A DNA stretch of 64,000 nt, taken from positions 4,278,001 to 4,342,000 of the forward strand of contig NZ_CP028092.1 in assembly GCF_005491705.1 (NCBI RefSeq). The letters run 5' to 3'. The stretch comes from Pontibacter sp. SGAir0037. GTDB taxonomy: Bacteria > Bacteroidota > Bacteroidia > Cytophagales > Hymenobacteraceae. Of the stretch, positions 1 to 8,239 are shown one piece after another (within the stretch, counting starts at the first letter, position 1; every line of letters begins with the position of its first letter). Position numbers and translations under genes: made by a program. The notes beneath the pieces are model-generated. The model was not told where the DNA came from. It made no database searches and worked only from the letters and a program-made list of their open reading frames with translations.

Positions 1-761
1 ATGAAGTGCTCATAGCCGCCTTTTTCTATCTGCTCCAGTGCCAGCTCCAGCTTGTGAATGTAAGGTGTCTGCTTCACATCCTCTATAGAGCGGATATCCA
101 GTTCTCCATCTCTGATAACAGCTATCTCCAGGTCGTTCAGGTATACAACATCGTTGGTATACTCAATAATAGGAGTTGCATCAGAAGCTAAGAAGTATTC
201 ACCTTCTCCGATACCAACTACCAGCGGACTGCCTTTGCGTGCGGCTACCAATTGATTTGGAGAATCTTTGGCAAGAACTACAATCGCGTATGCTCCTACC
301 ACCTCATGTAAGGCCAGGCGTACAGCTTCCACCAGGTTACATTTATTCTGAATTCGAATTTCTTCAATCAAGTTGATGAATACTTCAGAATCAGTCTCAC
401 TTTTAAAGGTATGGCCTTTTTCAATGAGCAGCTTTTTTAAGCTGGCATAATTCTCAATAATACCATTGTGAATGATGGCCAGATTACCTGAAGTAGAATA
501 GTGTGGGTGTGCATTTACATCGTTCGGTTCACCATGTGTGGCCCAACGTGTATGGCCCATGCCAATGTTACTGTGTACATCCTGCTCTGCCAGGAAGTTT
601 TCAAGTTTGCTTACTTTGCCTTTTTTCTTGTATACATTCAGGTCTCCGTTTAATAGTGCTATTCCGGCACTATCATACCCTCTGTATTCTAAGCGTTTAA
701 GGCCTTTGATAATGATTGGGCTGGCTTCTCTGTGCCCGACATATGCTACAATTCCACACAT
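1..761 (-). CDS. glmS: Glutamine--fructose-6-phosphate aminotransferase, N-terminal part (cut by window edge)
   Basis: First 253 codons of GlmS, which makes glucosamine-6-phosphate from fructose-6-phosphate and glutamine, the first step toward UDP-GlcNAc for peptidoglycan and LPS. Reading from the ATG at 761, the protein opens with MCGIVAYVG, so the conserved Cys2 becomes the N-terminal nucleophile of the class II glutamine amidotransferase domain. The typical GHTRWATHG and HNGIIENY segments follow. The visible part covers this glutaminase domain; the two sugar isomerase domains lie beyond the left edge. The gene is downstream of a DUF4270 gene on the same strand, and an 18-bp inverted repeat (778-823) sits just before its start. 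Confidence 0.96.
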   Translation of the reverse strand, partial: MCGIVAYVGHREASPIIIKGLKRLEYRGYDSAGIALLNGDLNVYKKKGKVSKLENFLAEQDVHSNIGMGHTRWATHGEPNDVNAHPHYSTSGNLAIIHNGIIENYASLKKLLIEKGHTFKSETDSEVFINLIEEIRIQNKCNLVEAVRLALHEVVGAYAIVVLAKDSPNQLVAARKGSPLVVGIGEGEYFLASDATPIIEYTNDVVYLNDLEIAVIRDGELDIRSIEDVKQTPYIHKLELALEQIEKGGYEHF

Positions 762-777
762 AATAATAGAATTTTTT

Positions 778-823
778 TTAATACAATTAGGTACCCCTGT
801 GCAAAGGTACCTAATTGTATTAA
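778..823 (-). promoter_or_regulatory. 18-bp inverted repeat 17 bases before glmS, with a -7 like box in the loop
   Basis: Arms 778-795 and 806-823 are perfectly complementary, with a 10-base loop. On the minus strand the loop region contains TACCTTTG (809-802), a match to the Bacteroidota -7 box TAnnTTTG. On that strand the structure is followed by A residues, not a U-tract, so it does not look like a terminator for the upstream gene. I infer an operator-like dyad or a 5' leader hairpin controlling glmS. No clear TTG is found at the expected -33 distance. Confidence 0.5.
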
Positions 824-854
824 TATAATAATAATTGCACTAAAATAATATTTT

Positions 855-2240
855 CTAATTTAGCTTAGAATAGTAGATAAGCAGCTTGGCAGGCTGTGTA
901 GGCGTGTTGGTAATAATGGTTCTATATGGCAGAGGCTGTAAAGAAACAGTTAATGCTCCCTGCGTTGTAGACGAACTGGTTACAGAAGCCGCACCTACTA
1001 ACAATTCATTATTAGGAACATCGCCCAGCATAAGAGCCTGCACATAAGAAGTAATATTAACGGTGTAAAGCTCTTTTTTAGCCGGTATAGAAAGCACAGC
1101 CGGGTAATTTGTAGAGGTTTGCAGGCTGTACCTGTCTCCCTGTACTGTAAGCTGCTCTCCATTTGTATTTCTTGCAATACGGTTGTTATTGTTGGTACGG
1201 TAAAGCACCAGCTGAGGCGGAGCTGTTAAATAGCCTGTGCGGGAGGCATCTTTTATAGGCAGCACAAGTTCAGCACGGTTAATGATAACGTTTCCTATCT
1301 GTTCTTTTAGTCTTGCCAGCTCAGGAATAACAACTTTTGTTAACAGGGCAGTATTTGCCTGAATATAGCTTTCTCCTCCTGTTTCAGATGCAGCAACAAA
1401 GTCTCCTTTGTTTTGAAGTGTTTCAACTGCTGTACCTGCTCTGTCTGCTACCACACGGTTAAAATACCTGACGTCGCTATAGTTAAACCGGAAGGTATAT
1501 TTAAGAAGCTCTTCTGAGCCGTTCAATTTGTAGGTTAATGTAATTTTACTTGTGTCGGCTGCGTAGTTGAGAAAGAGCAGGTTAGAAGAAGTGCCATTGC
1601 TCGGCACTATAGCCAAACCTCGTACAAAATTGGCAAAGCTTTCCTGGCTTGCAAAAGTTCTCTGAGCCAGAATACTGTTGGCAAAATCCAGGTTAAGCGC
1701 AATTTTGATTTTATTCTCAGCCGATGTAGAATCTGTGCTGCTATTTGCCTTTTTTAGCATTTTAGGTGTGATAGTAGCTGTTCCTAGCGGTGTACTTTCG
1801 TAAGGCAGGGCAGAGTTTGTAAAATAAGAAGTTCTGTCGTTAAATCCTTCTGTGAGTCTGTGTACGCTAAGTGTTAAATTGTTGCTACCAGCATTGCCAT
1901 AAACCCCTGAATAATCAAGCGTTAATTCCATAGATACCGCCTGGGCATTTACACCAAAAGTAAGGTCTGAACCGGCTATACCAAATTCAGTAAAAGCAGT
2001 AGACTTTACTGCACCAAGTGCGGGATCAGTATATTGGCCGATTAGTGGTATTTGCCGATAAGAAAGAATAGAGTCATTTAAAAGAACTGTACCTGTATTT
2101 ACAGGAAGTTCTATAAAGGTTGTCCCTATCAGGTCTTCATCCTTTTGTAAATTAAGACCAATATCTGTCGGATCCTGACAGGCTGAAAAAGCGGCAATGG
2201 AAAAGAAGAAAAAGAGGAGTCTTCTAACGGCTGAGTTCAT
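855..2240 (-). CDS. DUF4270 domain-containing lipoprotein
   Basis: Secreted lipoprotein of the DUF4270 family, common in Bacteroidota and of unknown function. The ATG at 2240 gives 461 residues with a short basic N-terminus, a phenylalanine-rich hydrophobic stretch and lipobox FSAC, then CQDPTDIGLNLQ, which is typical of the family. An in-frame start 24 bases further upstream would put extra residues ahead of the signal peptide, so the inner ATG is preferred. The start overlaps the 3' end of the glycogen-synthase-like gene by 17 bases, which implies co-transcription and probably translational coupling. The mature part is beta-rich without an obvious catalytic motif, suggesting a surface or periplasmic structural or binding protein. 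Confidence 0.88.
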   Translation of the reverse strand: MNSAVRRLLFFFFSIAAFSACQDPTDIGLNLQKDEDLIGTTFIELPVNTGTVLLNDSILSYRQIPLIGQYTDPALGAVKSTAFTEFGIAGSDLTFGVNAQAVSMELTLDYSGVYGNAGSNNLTLSVHRLTEGFNDRTSYFTNSALPYESTPLGTATITPKMLKKANSSTDSTSAENKIKIALNLDFANSILAQRTFASQESFANFVRGLAIVPSNGTSSNLLFLNYAADTSKITLTYKLNGSEELLKYTFRFNYSDVRYFNRVVADRAGTAVETLQNKGDFVAASETGGESYIQANTALLTKVVIPELARLKEQIGNVIINRAELVLPIKDASRTGYLTAPPQLVLYRTNNNNRIARNTNGEQLTVQGDRYSLQTSTNYPAVLSIPAKKELYTVNITSYVQALMLGDVPNNELLVGAASVTSSSTTQGALTVSLQPLPYRTIITNTPTQPAKLLIYYSKLN

Positions 2241-3033
2241 TATAAAGGTTATAGTAAGAATCAAGTAAGTTGTCGTCTGCGCTAACAGTGTTTATGCTTT
2301 TGGTGAGCATAAAGTCACTAAAGAGAGCGTTTATGTTTTCGCTGAAATCTTCGTTTGTTTTTATAACTGAGTCGGCATATTCCATACCTACCTTAATAAA
2401 GCTGTCTATGTCGGCAGATTGTAAGTTTGTAAGCATACTGTCATCTATATCCAACATCTTAACTTTTTCTACCAGGTCACCGAAAGAATGCTTATAGTTA
2501 TGGTTATAAACCGTAAACATAGACTTTGCATCCTTAAAGATAGGGTCTTTCTTGTAAGTTGTTTTCAGGTACATAGGAATCAGGCCTGTCATCCAGTCGT
2601 TGCAGTGTACAATGTCAGGAGACCAGCCTAATTTTTTTACTGTTTCCAATACGCCTTTGCAGAAGAAAATAGCCCTTTCGTCATTGTCCTGGTGAAACTT
2701 ATTATTTTTATCAACGAAAACGGATTTTCTGTGAAAATAGTCTTCGTTATCGATAAAATAAACCTGGAGTTTGGCATTTGGAATGGATGCAACCTTGATA
2801 ACTAATGGTTTTTCATCATCTCCAACAGCAATATTGATGCCTGAAAGGCGTACAACTTCGTGTAAACGGTTCTTTCGTTCGTTAATAAGCCCAAACCTAG
2901 GAACGAAGATACGGATTTCCATGCCTCGCTCTTGCATCCCCTGCGGAAGAGTGTTCAGAAATTCTGCTACTTTCGTGGTTTGTAAGAAAGGATTAATTTC
3001 AGTGGCGGCGTATAATATTCGCAATTTTGACAT
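2224..3033 (-). CDS. Glycogen/starch synthase-like protein, GT5 N-terminal domain only
   Basis: 269 residues related to the N-terminal Rossmann half of GT5 glycogen synthases (opening LRILYAATEINPF). Full GlgA enzymes are about 480 residues with a second GT-B domain that binds the sugar nucleotide; that half is absent. The ADP-binding KxGGL motif that normally follows the first strand is replaced here by TTKVAEFL, while the central HCNDW and YNHNYKH segments are kept. Activity as a glycogen synthase is therefore doubtful, although databases usually give it that name. It is the first gene of a minus-strand unit with the DUF4270 gene and is divergent from panC. Confidence 0.85.
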   Translation of the reverse strand: MSKLRILYAATEINPFLQTTKVAEFLNTLPQGMQERGMEIRIFVPRFGLINERKNRLHEVVRLSGINIAVGDDEKPLVIKVASIPNAKLQVYFIDNEDYFHRKSVFVDKNNKFHQDNDERAIFFCKGVLETVKKLGWSPDIVHCNDWMTGLIPMYLKTTYKKDPIFKDAKSMFTVYNHNYKHSFGDLVEKVKMLDIDDSMLTNLQSADIDSFIKVGMEYADSVIKTNEDFSENINALFSDFMLTKSINTVSADDNLLDSYYNLYNELSR

Positions 3034-3074
3034 GGTATGATATTAAAAATTAATAAGCAAGACTATGGGACGTG

Positions 3075-3105
3075 CAAAATTAGTATTTTTTTTTCTAATT
3101 TTCAA
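3075..3105 (-). promoter_or_regulatory. Predicted Bacteroidota-type promoter for the GT5-like/DUF4270 unit
   Basis: On the minus strand TTG (3105-3103) is followed after 20 bases by TAATTTTG (3082-3075), matching TAnnTTTG. The ATG of the GT5-like gene lies 41 bases downstream. Confidence 0.55.
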
Positions 3106-3163
3106 TTTTATCTGCTATAACTTACATTTGCCGACTTTTACTATTTCTTAAAAGAAACCATTC

Positions 3164-4015
3164 ATGGAAGTTATAACGCAGACCAGCATCCTGAAAGAAC
3201 AGGTGCAGACCTTTCGCTGCAATGGACAGCAGATCGGGTTTGTACCTACAATGGGCGCACTGCATGAGGGGCATCTGCAACTATTGCGTGCCTCAAAAAA
3301 AGAAAATGATATTACCATCTGTAGTATCTTTGTTAACCCCACACAATTCAATAATCCTGACGATTATAAACTTTATCCGCGCACTTTAGAGCAGGATACA
3401 GCACTGCTTGAGCGTGTTGGCTGTGATCTTCTGTTTGCCCCAAATGCAGAGGAGGTATATCCTCAACAGTCTCTGCTGCAGTTTAGTTTCGGAAAATTAG
3501 AAGCAGTTATGGAGGGAGAGCATCGCCCCGGGCATTTTAACGGAGTAGCCACTGTGGTTAGCAAACTCTTTCATATTGTACAGCCGCATAAAGCCTATTT
3601 CGGGCAGAAGGACCTGCAGCAGGTAGCCATTATCCGGCAGCTGGTGTATGGGCTGAGCTTCGATCTGCAGCTGGTCTGTTACCCAACCGTGCGAGAGGAG
3701 AGTGGCCTGGCCATGTCGTCGCGCAACAAAAGGCTTACAGCGCAGCAGCGCGAACAGGCAGCACACTTATATAAGTCGCTGCAGCTGGCGCAAGAGTTGT
3801 TAAGAAAGCAACCTGTTTTTGTTATAAAAGACGAGGTAAAAGCTTATCTTCACCAGGTAGAAGGGATAAACCTGGAATATTTTGAAATAGCAGATGCGCT
3901 TACACTGCAGCCTGTAGAGCATTTGGAGCCTGGCTCCGGCAAAGAGGTGGCCTTATGTATGGCTGCTCATGTAGGCGAGGTGCGCTTAATAGATAATCTG
4001 TTGGTGAATTTATAA
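3164..4015 (+). CDS. panC: Pantothenate synthetase
   Basis: Joins pantoate and beta-alanine with ATP to give pantothenate, the coenzyme A precursor. The 283-residue length is standard. It carries the nucleotidyl-transferase signature PTMGALHEGHL near residue 28, NPTQF, and the GHFNGVATVV and YFGQKDLQQ segments that bind substrates, followed by the SSRNKRL motif. It is the first gene of a plus-strand cluster. The next gene, panD, supplies its beta-alanine substrate. A TACATTTG box at 3123-3130 may be its -7 element, but no good -33 TTG precedes it. Confidence 0.97.
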   Translation: MEVITQTSILKEQVQTFRCNGQQIGFVPTMGALHEGHLQLLRASKKENDITICSIFVNPTQFNNPDDYKLYPRTLEQDTALLERVGCDLLFAPNAEEVYPQQSLLQFSFGKLEAVMEGEHRPGHFNGVATVVSKLFHIVQPHKAYFGQKDLQQVAIIRQLVYGLSFDLQLVCYPTVREESGLAMSSRNKRLTAQQREQAAHLYKSLQLAQELLRKQPVFVIKDEVKAYLHQVEGINLEYFEIADALTLQPVEHLEPGSGKEVALCMAAHVGEVRLIDNLLVNL

Positions 4016-4136
4016 TGGATGCAGGTTGTTTATGCTATAGCGTAAACAGGAGGCAAGCCGCTATAAAGCAGTTTTAGGCTTGATAGTTAATTTCCTGCTT
4101 ATTCTATAAATTGCGCCTTTATTTCAAAAACAAACC

Positions 4137-4484
4137 ATGTATATTGAGGTTTTAAAATCTAAAATTCACCGTTGTAAGGTTACGCAGGCGGAGTTACATT
4201 ATGTAGGTAGCATCACCATTGACGAAGATTTGATGGATGCAGCTAATATAGTGGAGAATGAAAAAGTGCAGATTGTAAACATAAACAACGGTGAGCGCTT
4301 CGAAACATATGTTATTAAGGGTGAACGTGGCACAGGTACCGTTTGCCTGAACGGCCCGGCTGCACGGAAAGTACAGGTAGGCGATATTGTAATCGTTATC
4401 TCTTACTGCAGCATTAAGTTCGAAGACGCCAAAAACCATACCCCAACATTGGTATTCCCTGATCAGCACAACCGCCTGGTATAA
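4137..4484 (+). CDS. panD: Aspartate 1-decarboxylase precursor
   Basis: Decarboxylates L-aspartate to beta-alanine for pantothenate synthesis. The 115-residue proenzyme contains the self-cleavage site GS at residues 24-25 (HYVGSITID), where Ser25 becomes the pyruvoyl group, plus the conserved KIHRCKVT start and [12 protein letters not shown] segment. It sits 121 bases after panC and 8 bases before the next gene, so panC-panD-flippase are probably one unit. Confidence 0.97.
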   Translation: MYIEVLKSKIHRCKVTQAELHYVGSITIDEDLMDAANIVENEKVQIVNINNGERFETYVIKGERGTGTVCLNGPAARKVQVGDIVIVISYCSIKFEDAKNHTPTLVFPDQHNRLV

Positions 4485-4492
4485 GCCCGCAC

Positions 4493-5539
4493 ATGAAAAA
4501 GCTGCTTTCTGTTTTAAAGTATAGTTTACTTCTGGCTGTATCTGCATTTCTGATGTGGTACGCCTTAAAGGAGCTGGATTTTGAAAAACTGTGGGCAGAG
4601 CTTCAGAACGTAAATTACTTCTGGATTATACTATCGTTGCTGATGGGGGTGGCTGCCTACTTTAGCCGTGCCTACCGCTGGCAAATGCAATTAAAGACCG
4701 CTGATTACAGGCCTTCTTTAATTAACACGTACAATGCCATGATGGTAGGCTATGTGGCGAACCTGGTGCTGCCGCGAATGGGGGAGGTGGTGCGGTGCAG
4801 CGTACTTAAACGCACAAACGGCATACCTGTTAATACTGCTTTCGGTACGGTTATAGCAGAGCGCTTTATCGATACTGTCATGTTACTGGTGGCGCTGGGG
4901 CTTACTTTCCTGCTGGAGTTTGGCCGTTTACGAGACTTTTTCATTGGCCTTTTTCAGGATAAGTACAACAGCCTGGAGCAGAATTTCTCCTCTTTCTACC
5001 TGTTGGGGGCTATCCTTCTTATTTTGGTGTTCCTGTTTTTGGCAACAGGCGTGCTATATTTCAACAAGCTGAAAAAAAATGCTTTCTTTCTGAAAGTAGT
5101 TGCTTTTGTAAAAGGTATGCTGCAGGGAATTTTCAGTATTGCCAAACTCGAAAGCCAGAGCAGATTCTGGGCTCATACTGTTTTTGTATGGTTTATGTAT
5201 TTTACCATGAGCTGGGTCGTTTTTTATGCTTTGCCTGGCACAGCACATCTTTCCTGGACGGCAGGCTTGTCAATCCTGGTTATCGGTAGCCTGGGAATGG
5301 CGGCGCCTGTACAGGGAGGCGTAGGTGTTTACCATCTGCTGGTGCAAACCACGCTTTTGCTGTATGGTGTTAGCAAAGAAGCCGGCATGGCTTATGCGCT
5401 GGTTGCCCATACTTCGCAAACACTTTTGGTTGTTCTGATGGGAGTGCTTAGCTTTATAGCAAGTATGGTAAAGCCTCCGGAAGCCGGGGCCGAGGCCACG
5501 CTAACCAGATCAGAAGTGCAACATGAAGTCGAGCGATAA
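4493..5539 (+). CDS. Lysylphosphatidylglycerol synthase TM region / UPF0104 flippase-like protein
   Basis: 348-residue polytopic inner-membrane protein with about eight hydrophobic segments, matching the LPG synthetase transmembrane (UPF0104, AglD-like) family. Conserved features visible are YxxRAYRWQ after the second segment, GYVANLVLPRMGEVVRC, and GSLGMAAPVQGGVGVYH near the C-terminus. The soluble lysyl-transferase domain of full MprF is absent, so the likely role is lipid or lipid-linked sugar translocation; the substrate cannot be told. Its end overlaps the next gene by 17 bases. Confidence 0.85.
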   Translation: MKKLLSVLKYSLLLAVSAFLMWYALKELDFEKLWAELQNVNYFWIILSLLMGVAAYFSRAYRWQMQLKTADYRPSLINTYNAMMVGYVANLVLPRMGEVVRCSVLKRTNGIPVNTAFGTVIAERFIDTVMLLVALGLTFLLEFGRLRDFFIGLFQDKYNSLEQNFSSFYLLGAILLILVFLFLATGVLYFNKLKKNAFFLKVVAFVKGMLQGIFSIAKLESQSRFWAHTVFVWFMYFTMSWVVFYALPGTAHLSWTAGLSILVIGSLGMAAPVQGGVGVYHLLVQTTLLLYGVSKEAGMAYALVAHTSQTLLVVLMGVLSFIASMVKPPEAGAEATLTRSEVQHEVER

Positions 5540-6014
5540 AATCCTTTCTTTACCACAATTACAAAACCTGCTGGGCAGCTGGCGGAGCCAGGGCGAGAAG
5601 ATAGTCTTCACCAATGGCTGCTTTGATCTGCTGCACCTGGGGCACGTGGACTATCTTGAAAAAGCCAGACAACTTGGCGATAAATTAGTGCTTGGGCTTA
5701 ACACAGATGCCTCTATCAGCCGTATAAAAGGTTCTGATCGTCCGTTGCAGGACGAAATGTCACGCGCACGTGTTATGGCATCCTTATTGTTTATTGATGC
5801 AGTAGTGCTTTTCGACGAAGACACGCCGCTGGAGTTAATTAAGGCAGTGCAGCCTGATATACTTGTAAAAGGCGATGATTATTCAGTAGAAAATATTGTG
5901 GGGCACGAGGTCGTTATGGCCAGGGGAGGCGAAGTGAAAACAGTGCCTCTCGTAAAAGGGTACTCCACCACGAACATTGTGCGTAAGATAGAAAACCAAG
6001 TTAAACCTAATTAA
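5523..6014 (+). CDS. hldE: D-glycero-beta-D-manno-heptose 1-phosphate adenylyltransferase
   Basis: 163-residue cytidylyltransferase-like protein corresponding to the C-terminal (RfaE2) domain of HldE, which makes ADP-heptose for the LPS inner core. It has the nucleotide-binding signature VFTNGCFDLLHLGHVDYL, DRPLQDEMSRARV, and KGYSTTNIVRKI at the end. The kinase domain of bifunctional HldE is missing, as is normal in split systems. It overlaps the flippase-like gene by 17 bases and is 12 bases from the zinc peptidase gene, so it lies in the same operon. Confidence 0.92.
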   Translation: MKSSDKILSLPQLQNLLGSWRSQGEKIVFTNGCFDLLHLGHVDYLEKARQLGDKLVLGLNTDASISRIKGSDRPLQDEMSRARVMASLLFIDAVVLFDEDTPLELIKAVQPDILVKGDDYSVENIVGHEVVMARGGEVKTVPLVKGYSTTNIVRKIENQVKPN

Positions 6015-6026
6015 ACAAGTATAAAG

Positions 6027-6707
6027 ATGCCTGGAATATATTTAATTGCAATTGTCTTCATGCTGTTAAGCATGTGGATCAGCTGGCGCTTAAAAAGCAA
6101 GTTTCAGAAGTACTCTCAGATTCCGTTGCAATCCGGCCTGACCGGCCGTGAGGTTGCCGAAATGATGTTGGCCGATAACGGCATCCATGATGTACGGGTT
6201 ATATCTGTAGCCGGCCGTTTAACAGACCATTACAATCCTGCCGATAAAACGGTAAACCTAAGCGAATATGTGTATGAGGCACGAAGTGCAGCCGCTGCAG
6301 CTGTTGCGGCGCACGAGTGTGGGCACGCAGTGCAACACGCAAGAGCTTACGGTTTCTTGAAGTTCCGTTCGGCCATGGTGCCTGCGCTTAGCATTGCCTC
6401 GCGTTACATGCAGTGGATCATTCTGATCGGTATTCTGATGATACAGACAACCCCTATTCCGCTGGCCATTGGTGTTGCCTTATTTGCCTTAACCACCCTG
6501 TTCAGCTTTATTACACTGCCTGTAGAGTTCGATGCCAGTAAGCGAGCCCTGGCCTGGATTGGCAGCAATAATATTGTAAACAAGCAGGAATATGCTATGT
6601 CGAAGGATGCACTTAAATGGGCTGCCTTAACATATGTAGTAGCCGCGTTGGGTTCTTTAGCAACACTGCTGTACTATGTGTCGCTGCTGATGGGCCGCCG
6701 TGATTAA
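6027..6707 (+). CDS. Membrane zinc metallopeptidase (Zn_peptidase_2 / YugP family)
   Basis: 226-residue membrane protein with an N-terminal anchor (residues 2-22), the zinc-binding site AAHECGHAVQH around residues 94-104 (HExxH type) and three further hydrophobic segments. It belongs to the neutral zinc metallopeptidase family PF04298; its substrates are unknown. It is the last gene of the panC operon, followed by a clear terminator at 6736-6772. Confidence 0.9.
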   Translation: MPGIYLIAIVFMLLSMWISWRLKSKFQKYSQIPLQSGLTGREVAEMMLADNGIHDVRVISVAGRLTDHYNPADKTVNLSEYVYEARSAAAAAVAAHECGHAVQHARAYGFLKFRSAMVPALSIASRYMQWIILIGILMIQTTPIPLAIGVALFALTTLFSFITLPVEFDASKRALAWIGSNNIVNKQEYAMSKDALKWAALTYVVAALGSLATLLYYVSLLMGRRD

Positions 6708-6735
6708 CAACCTGTAGTTGGATATTCATTTGCAG

Positions 6736-6772
6736 AAAGCCACTTGCTTGTAAAAGCAAGTGGCTTTTTTTA
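6736..6772 (+). terminator. Rho-independent terminator after the panC-hldE-peptidase operon
   Basis: 13-bp perfect stem (6736-6748 and 6755-6767), 6-base loop, and a T-run directly after the stem. Confidence 0.9.
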
Positions 6773-6939
6773 TGCAATGCCTGTAGCCATATAGTAATAT
6801 AGCCGTATTGTAAATAAGCAGCCAATAATGTAGGCATGCATAACAAATTTTTATAAATTTGGAATAGCCAATTATTTATCTCCCTGGTGAGGTAAAGCAT
6901 CGATCTAAAAGGACTACTAAACTAAAACTAAATTAAAGC

Positions 6940-8079
6940 ATGAACTTTCAGTTAACAGAAGAACACCTGGCAGTACAGGCTGCCGCCCGTGAGTTTGCAC
7001 AGACAGAGTTGTTGCCTGGCGTAATTGAGCGCGACGAACATCAGAAATTCCCTGCTGAGCAAATCAGGAAAATGGGAGAGTTGGGTTTTATGGGAATGAT
7101 GGTTGACCCTAAGTATAATGGAGGAGGTATGGATACCGTAGCCTATGTGCTTGCGATGGAAGAAATCTCCAAAGTAGATGCTTCTGCTTCTGTAGTTATG
7201 TCTGTTAACAACTCTTTAGTTTGCTGGGGCCTGGAGAAGTATGGTAACGAAGAGCAGAAACAAAAATACTTGCCACGCCTGGCAACAGGAGAAATAATAG
7301 GTGCTTTCTGCTTGTCTGAGCCTGAGGCTGGCTCAGATGCTACTTCACAGAGAACCACAGCCGAGGATAAAGGAGATTACTACCTGCTGAACGGTACAAA
7401 AAACTGGATTACCAACGGCAGTACAGCTTCGGTATATATAGTAATTGCACAGACAAACCCTGAGAAAGGACACAGAGGTATTAATGCCCTTATTGTAGAG
7501 CGGGATATGGAGGGCTTCGTGGTAGGGCCAAAAGAAAACAAATTAGGTATACGAGGTTCTGATACACATTCGTTAATGTTTACAGATGTGAAGGTGCCTA
7601 AAGAAAACCGCATCGGGGAAGATGGCTTCGGGTTTAAGTTTGCAATGTCTACGTTAAGCGGTGGGCGCATTGGTATTGCGTCACAGGCTTTGGGCATTGC
7701 CTCAGGGGCTTACGAACTGGCGCTGAAGTATTCAAAGGAACGTAAAGCATTTGGCGTGGAAATTTCCAAGCACCAGGCAATACAGTTTAAACTGGCTGAG
7801 ATGGCCACTAACATAGAATCAGCACGTTTACTATGCCTGCAGGCGGCTTTCCATAAAGATACGCATCAGGATTATACAAAATCGGGTGCTATGGCGAAGT
7901 TGTTTGCCTCAAAAGTGGCAATGGATACAACGGTAGAAGCCGTGCAGATTCATGGTGGTTACGGATTCGTAAAAGAGTACCATGTTGAGCGTTTAATGCG
8001 CGATGCTAAAATTACACAAATTTACGAGGGTACATCAGAGATACAAAAAATAGTAATTTCGAGAGAATTACTTAAGTAA
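6940..8079 (+). CDS. Acyl-CoA dehydrogenase (short/medium-chain type)
   Basis: 379-residue flavoenzyme that introduces the trans-2,3 double bond in acyl-CoA during beta-oxidation and passes electrons to ETF. It has both family signatures, CLSEPEAGSD near residue 128 and QIHGGYGFVKEY near residue 337, and the catalytic glutamate in YEGTSEIQK near the C-terminus. Length and motifs match the bacterial butyryl-CoA dehydrogenase-like group. It appears monocistronic. Thiolase (20454) and the iron-sulfur oxidoreductase (12597-14875) could serve the same pathway. Chain-length specificity cannot be read from sequence. Confidence 0.95.
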   Translation: MNFQLTEEHLAVQAAAREFAQTELLPGVIERDEHQKFPAEQIRKMGELGFMGMMVDPKYNGGGMDTVAYVLAMEEISKVDASASVVMSVNNSLVCWGLEKYGNEEQKQKYLPRLATGEIIGAFCLSEPEAGSDATSQRTTAEDKGDYYLLNGTKNWITNGSTASVYIVIAQTNPEKGHRGINALIVERDMEGFVVGPKENKLGIRGSDTHSLMFTDVKVPKENRIGEDGFGFKFAMSTLSGGRIGIASQALGIASGAYELALKYSKERKAFGVEISKHQAIQFKLAEMATNIESARLLCLQAAFHKDTHQDYTKSGAMAKLFASKVAMDTTVEAVQIHGGYGFVKEYHVERLMRDAKITQIYEGTSEIQKIVISRELLK

Positions 8080-8239
8080 AAAATGCTATAAATCTTTGTT
8101 TCTGTGTGTGTTAAGTCTTGTATATAGATTTCTGAATTAAAATTTAATTTTTAAAAATAATTTGAATTTTATAAAGATTAATCTTAGCTTTAGGCCAAAA
8201 TTAAACGCTTTGTAGTATAAAAGTTAGTGGGTAACATAC

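Noticed and set aside
538..828. Plus-strand reading frame over glmS
   Set aside because: It lies antisense to a clear glmS coding region and crosses the glmS upstream dyad; no protein family is recognisable.
2224..3033. Calling this gene glgA
   Set aside because: Half the enzyme and the sugar-nucleotide motif are missing, so the symbol would mislead.
6811..6861. Promoter for the acyl-CoA dehydrogenase from TAAATTTG at 6854-6861
   Set aside because: The nearest upstream TTG is over 40 bases away, outside the usual spacing.
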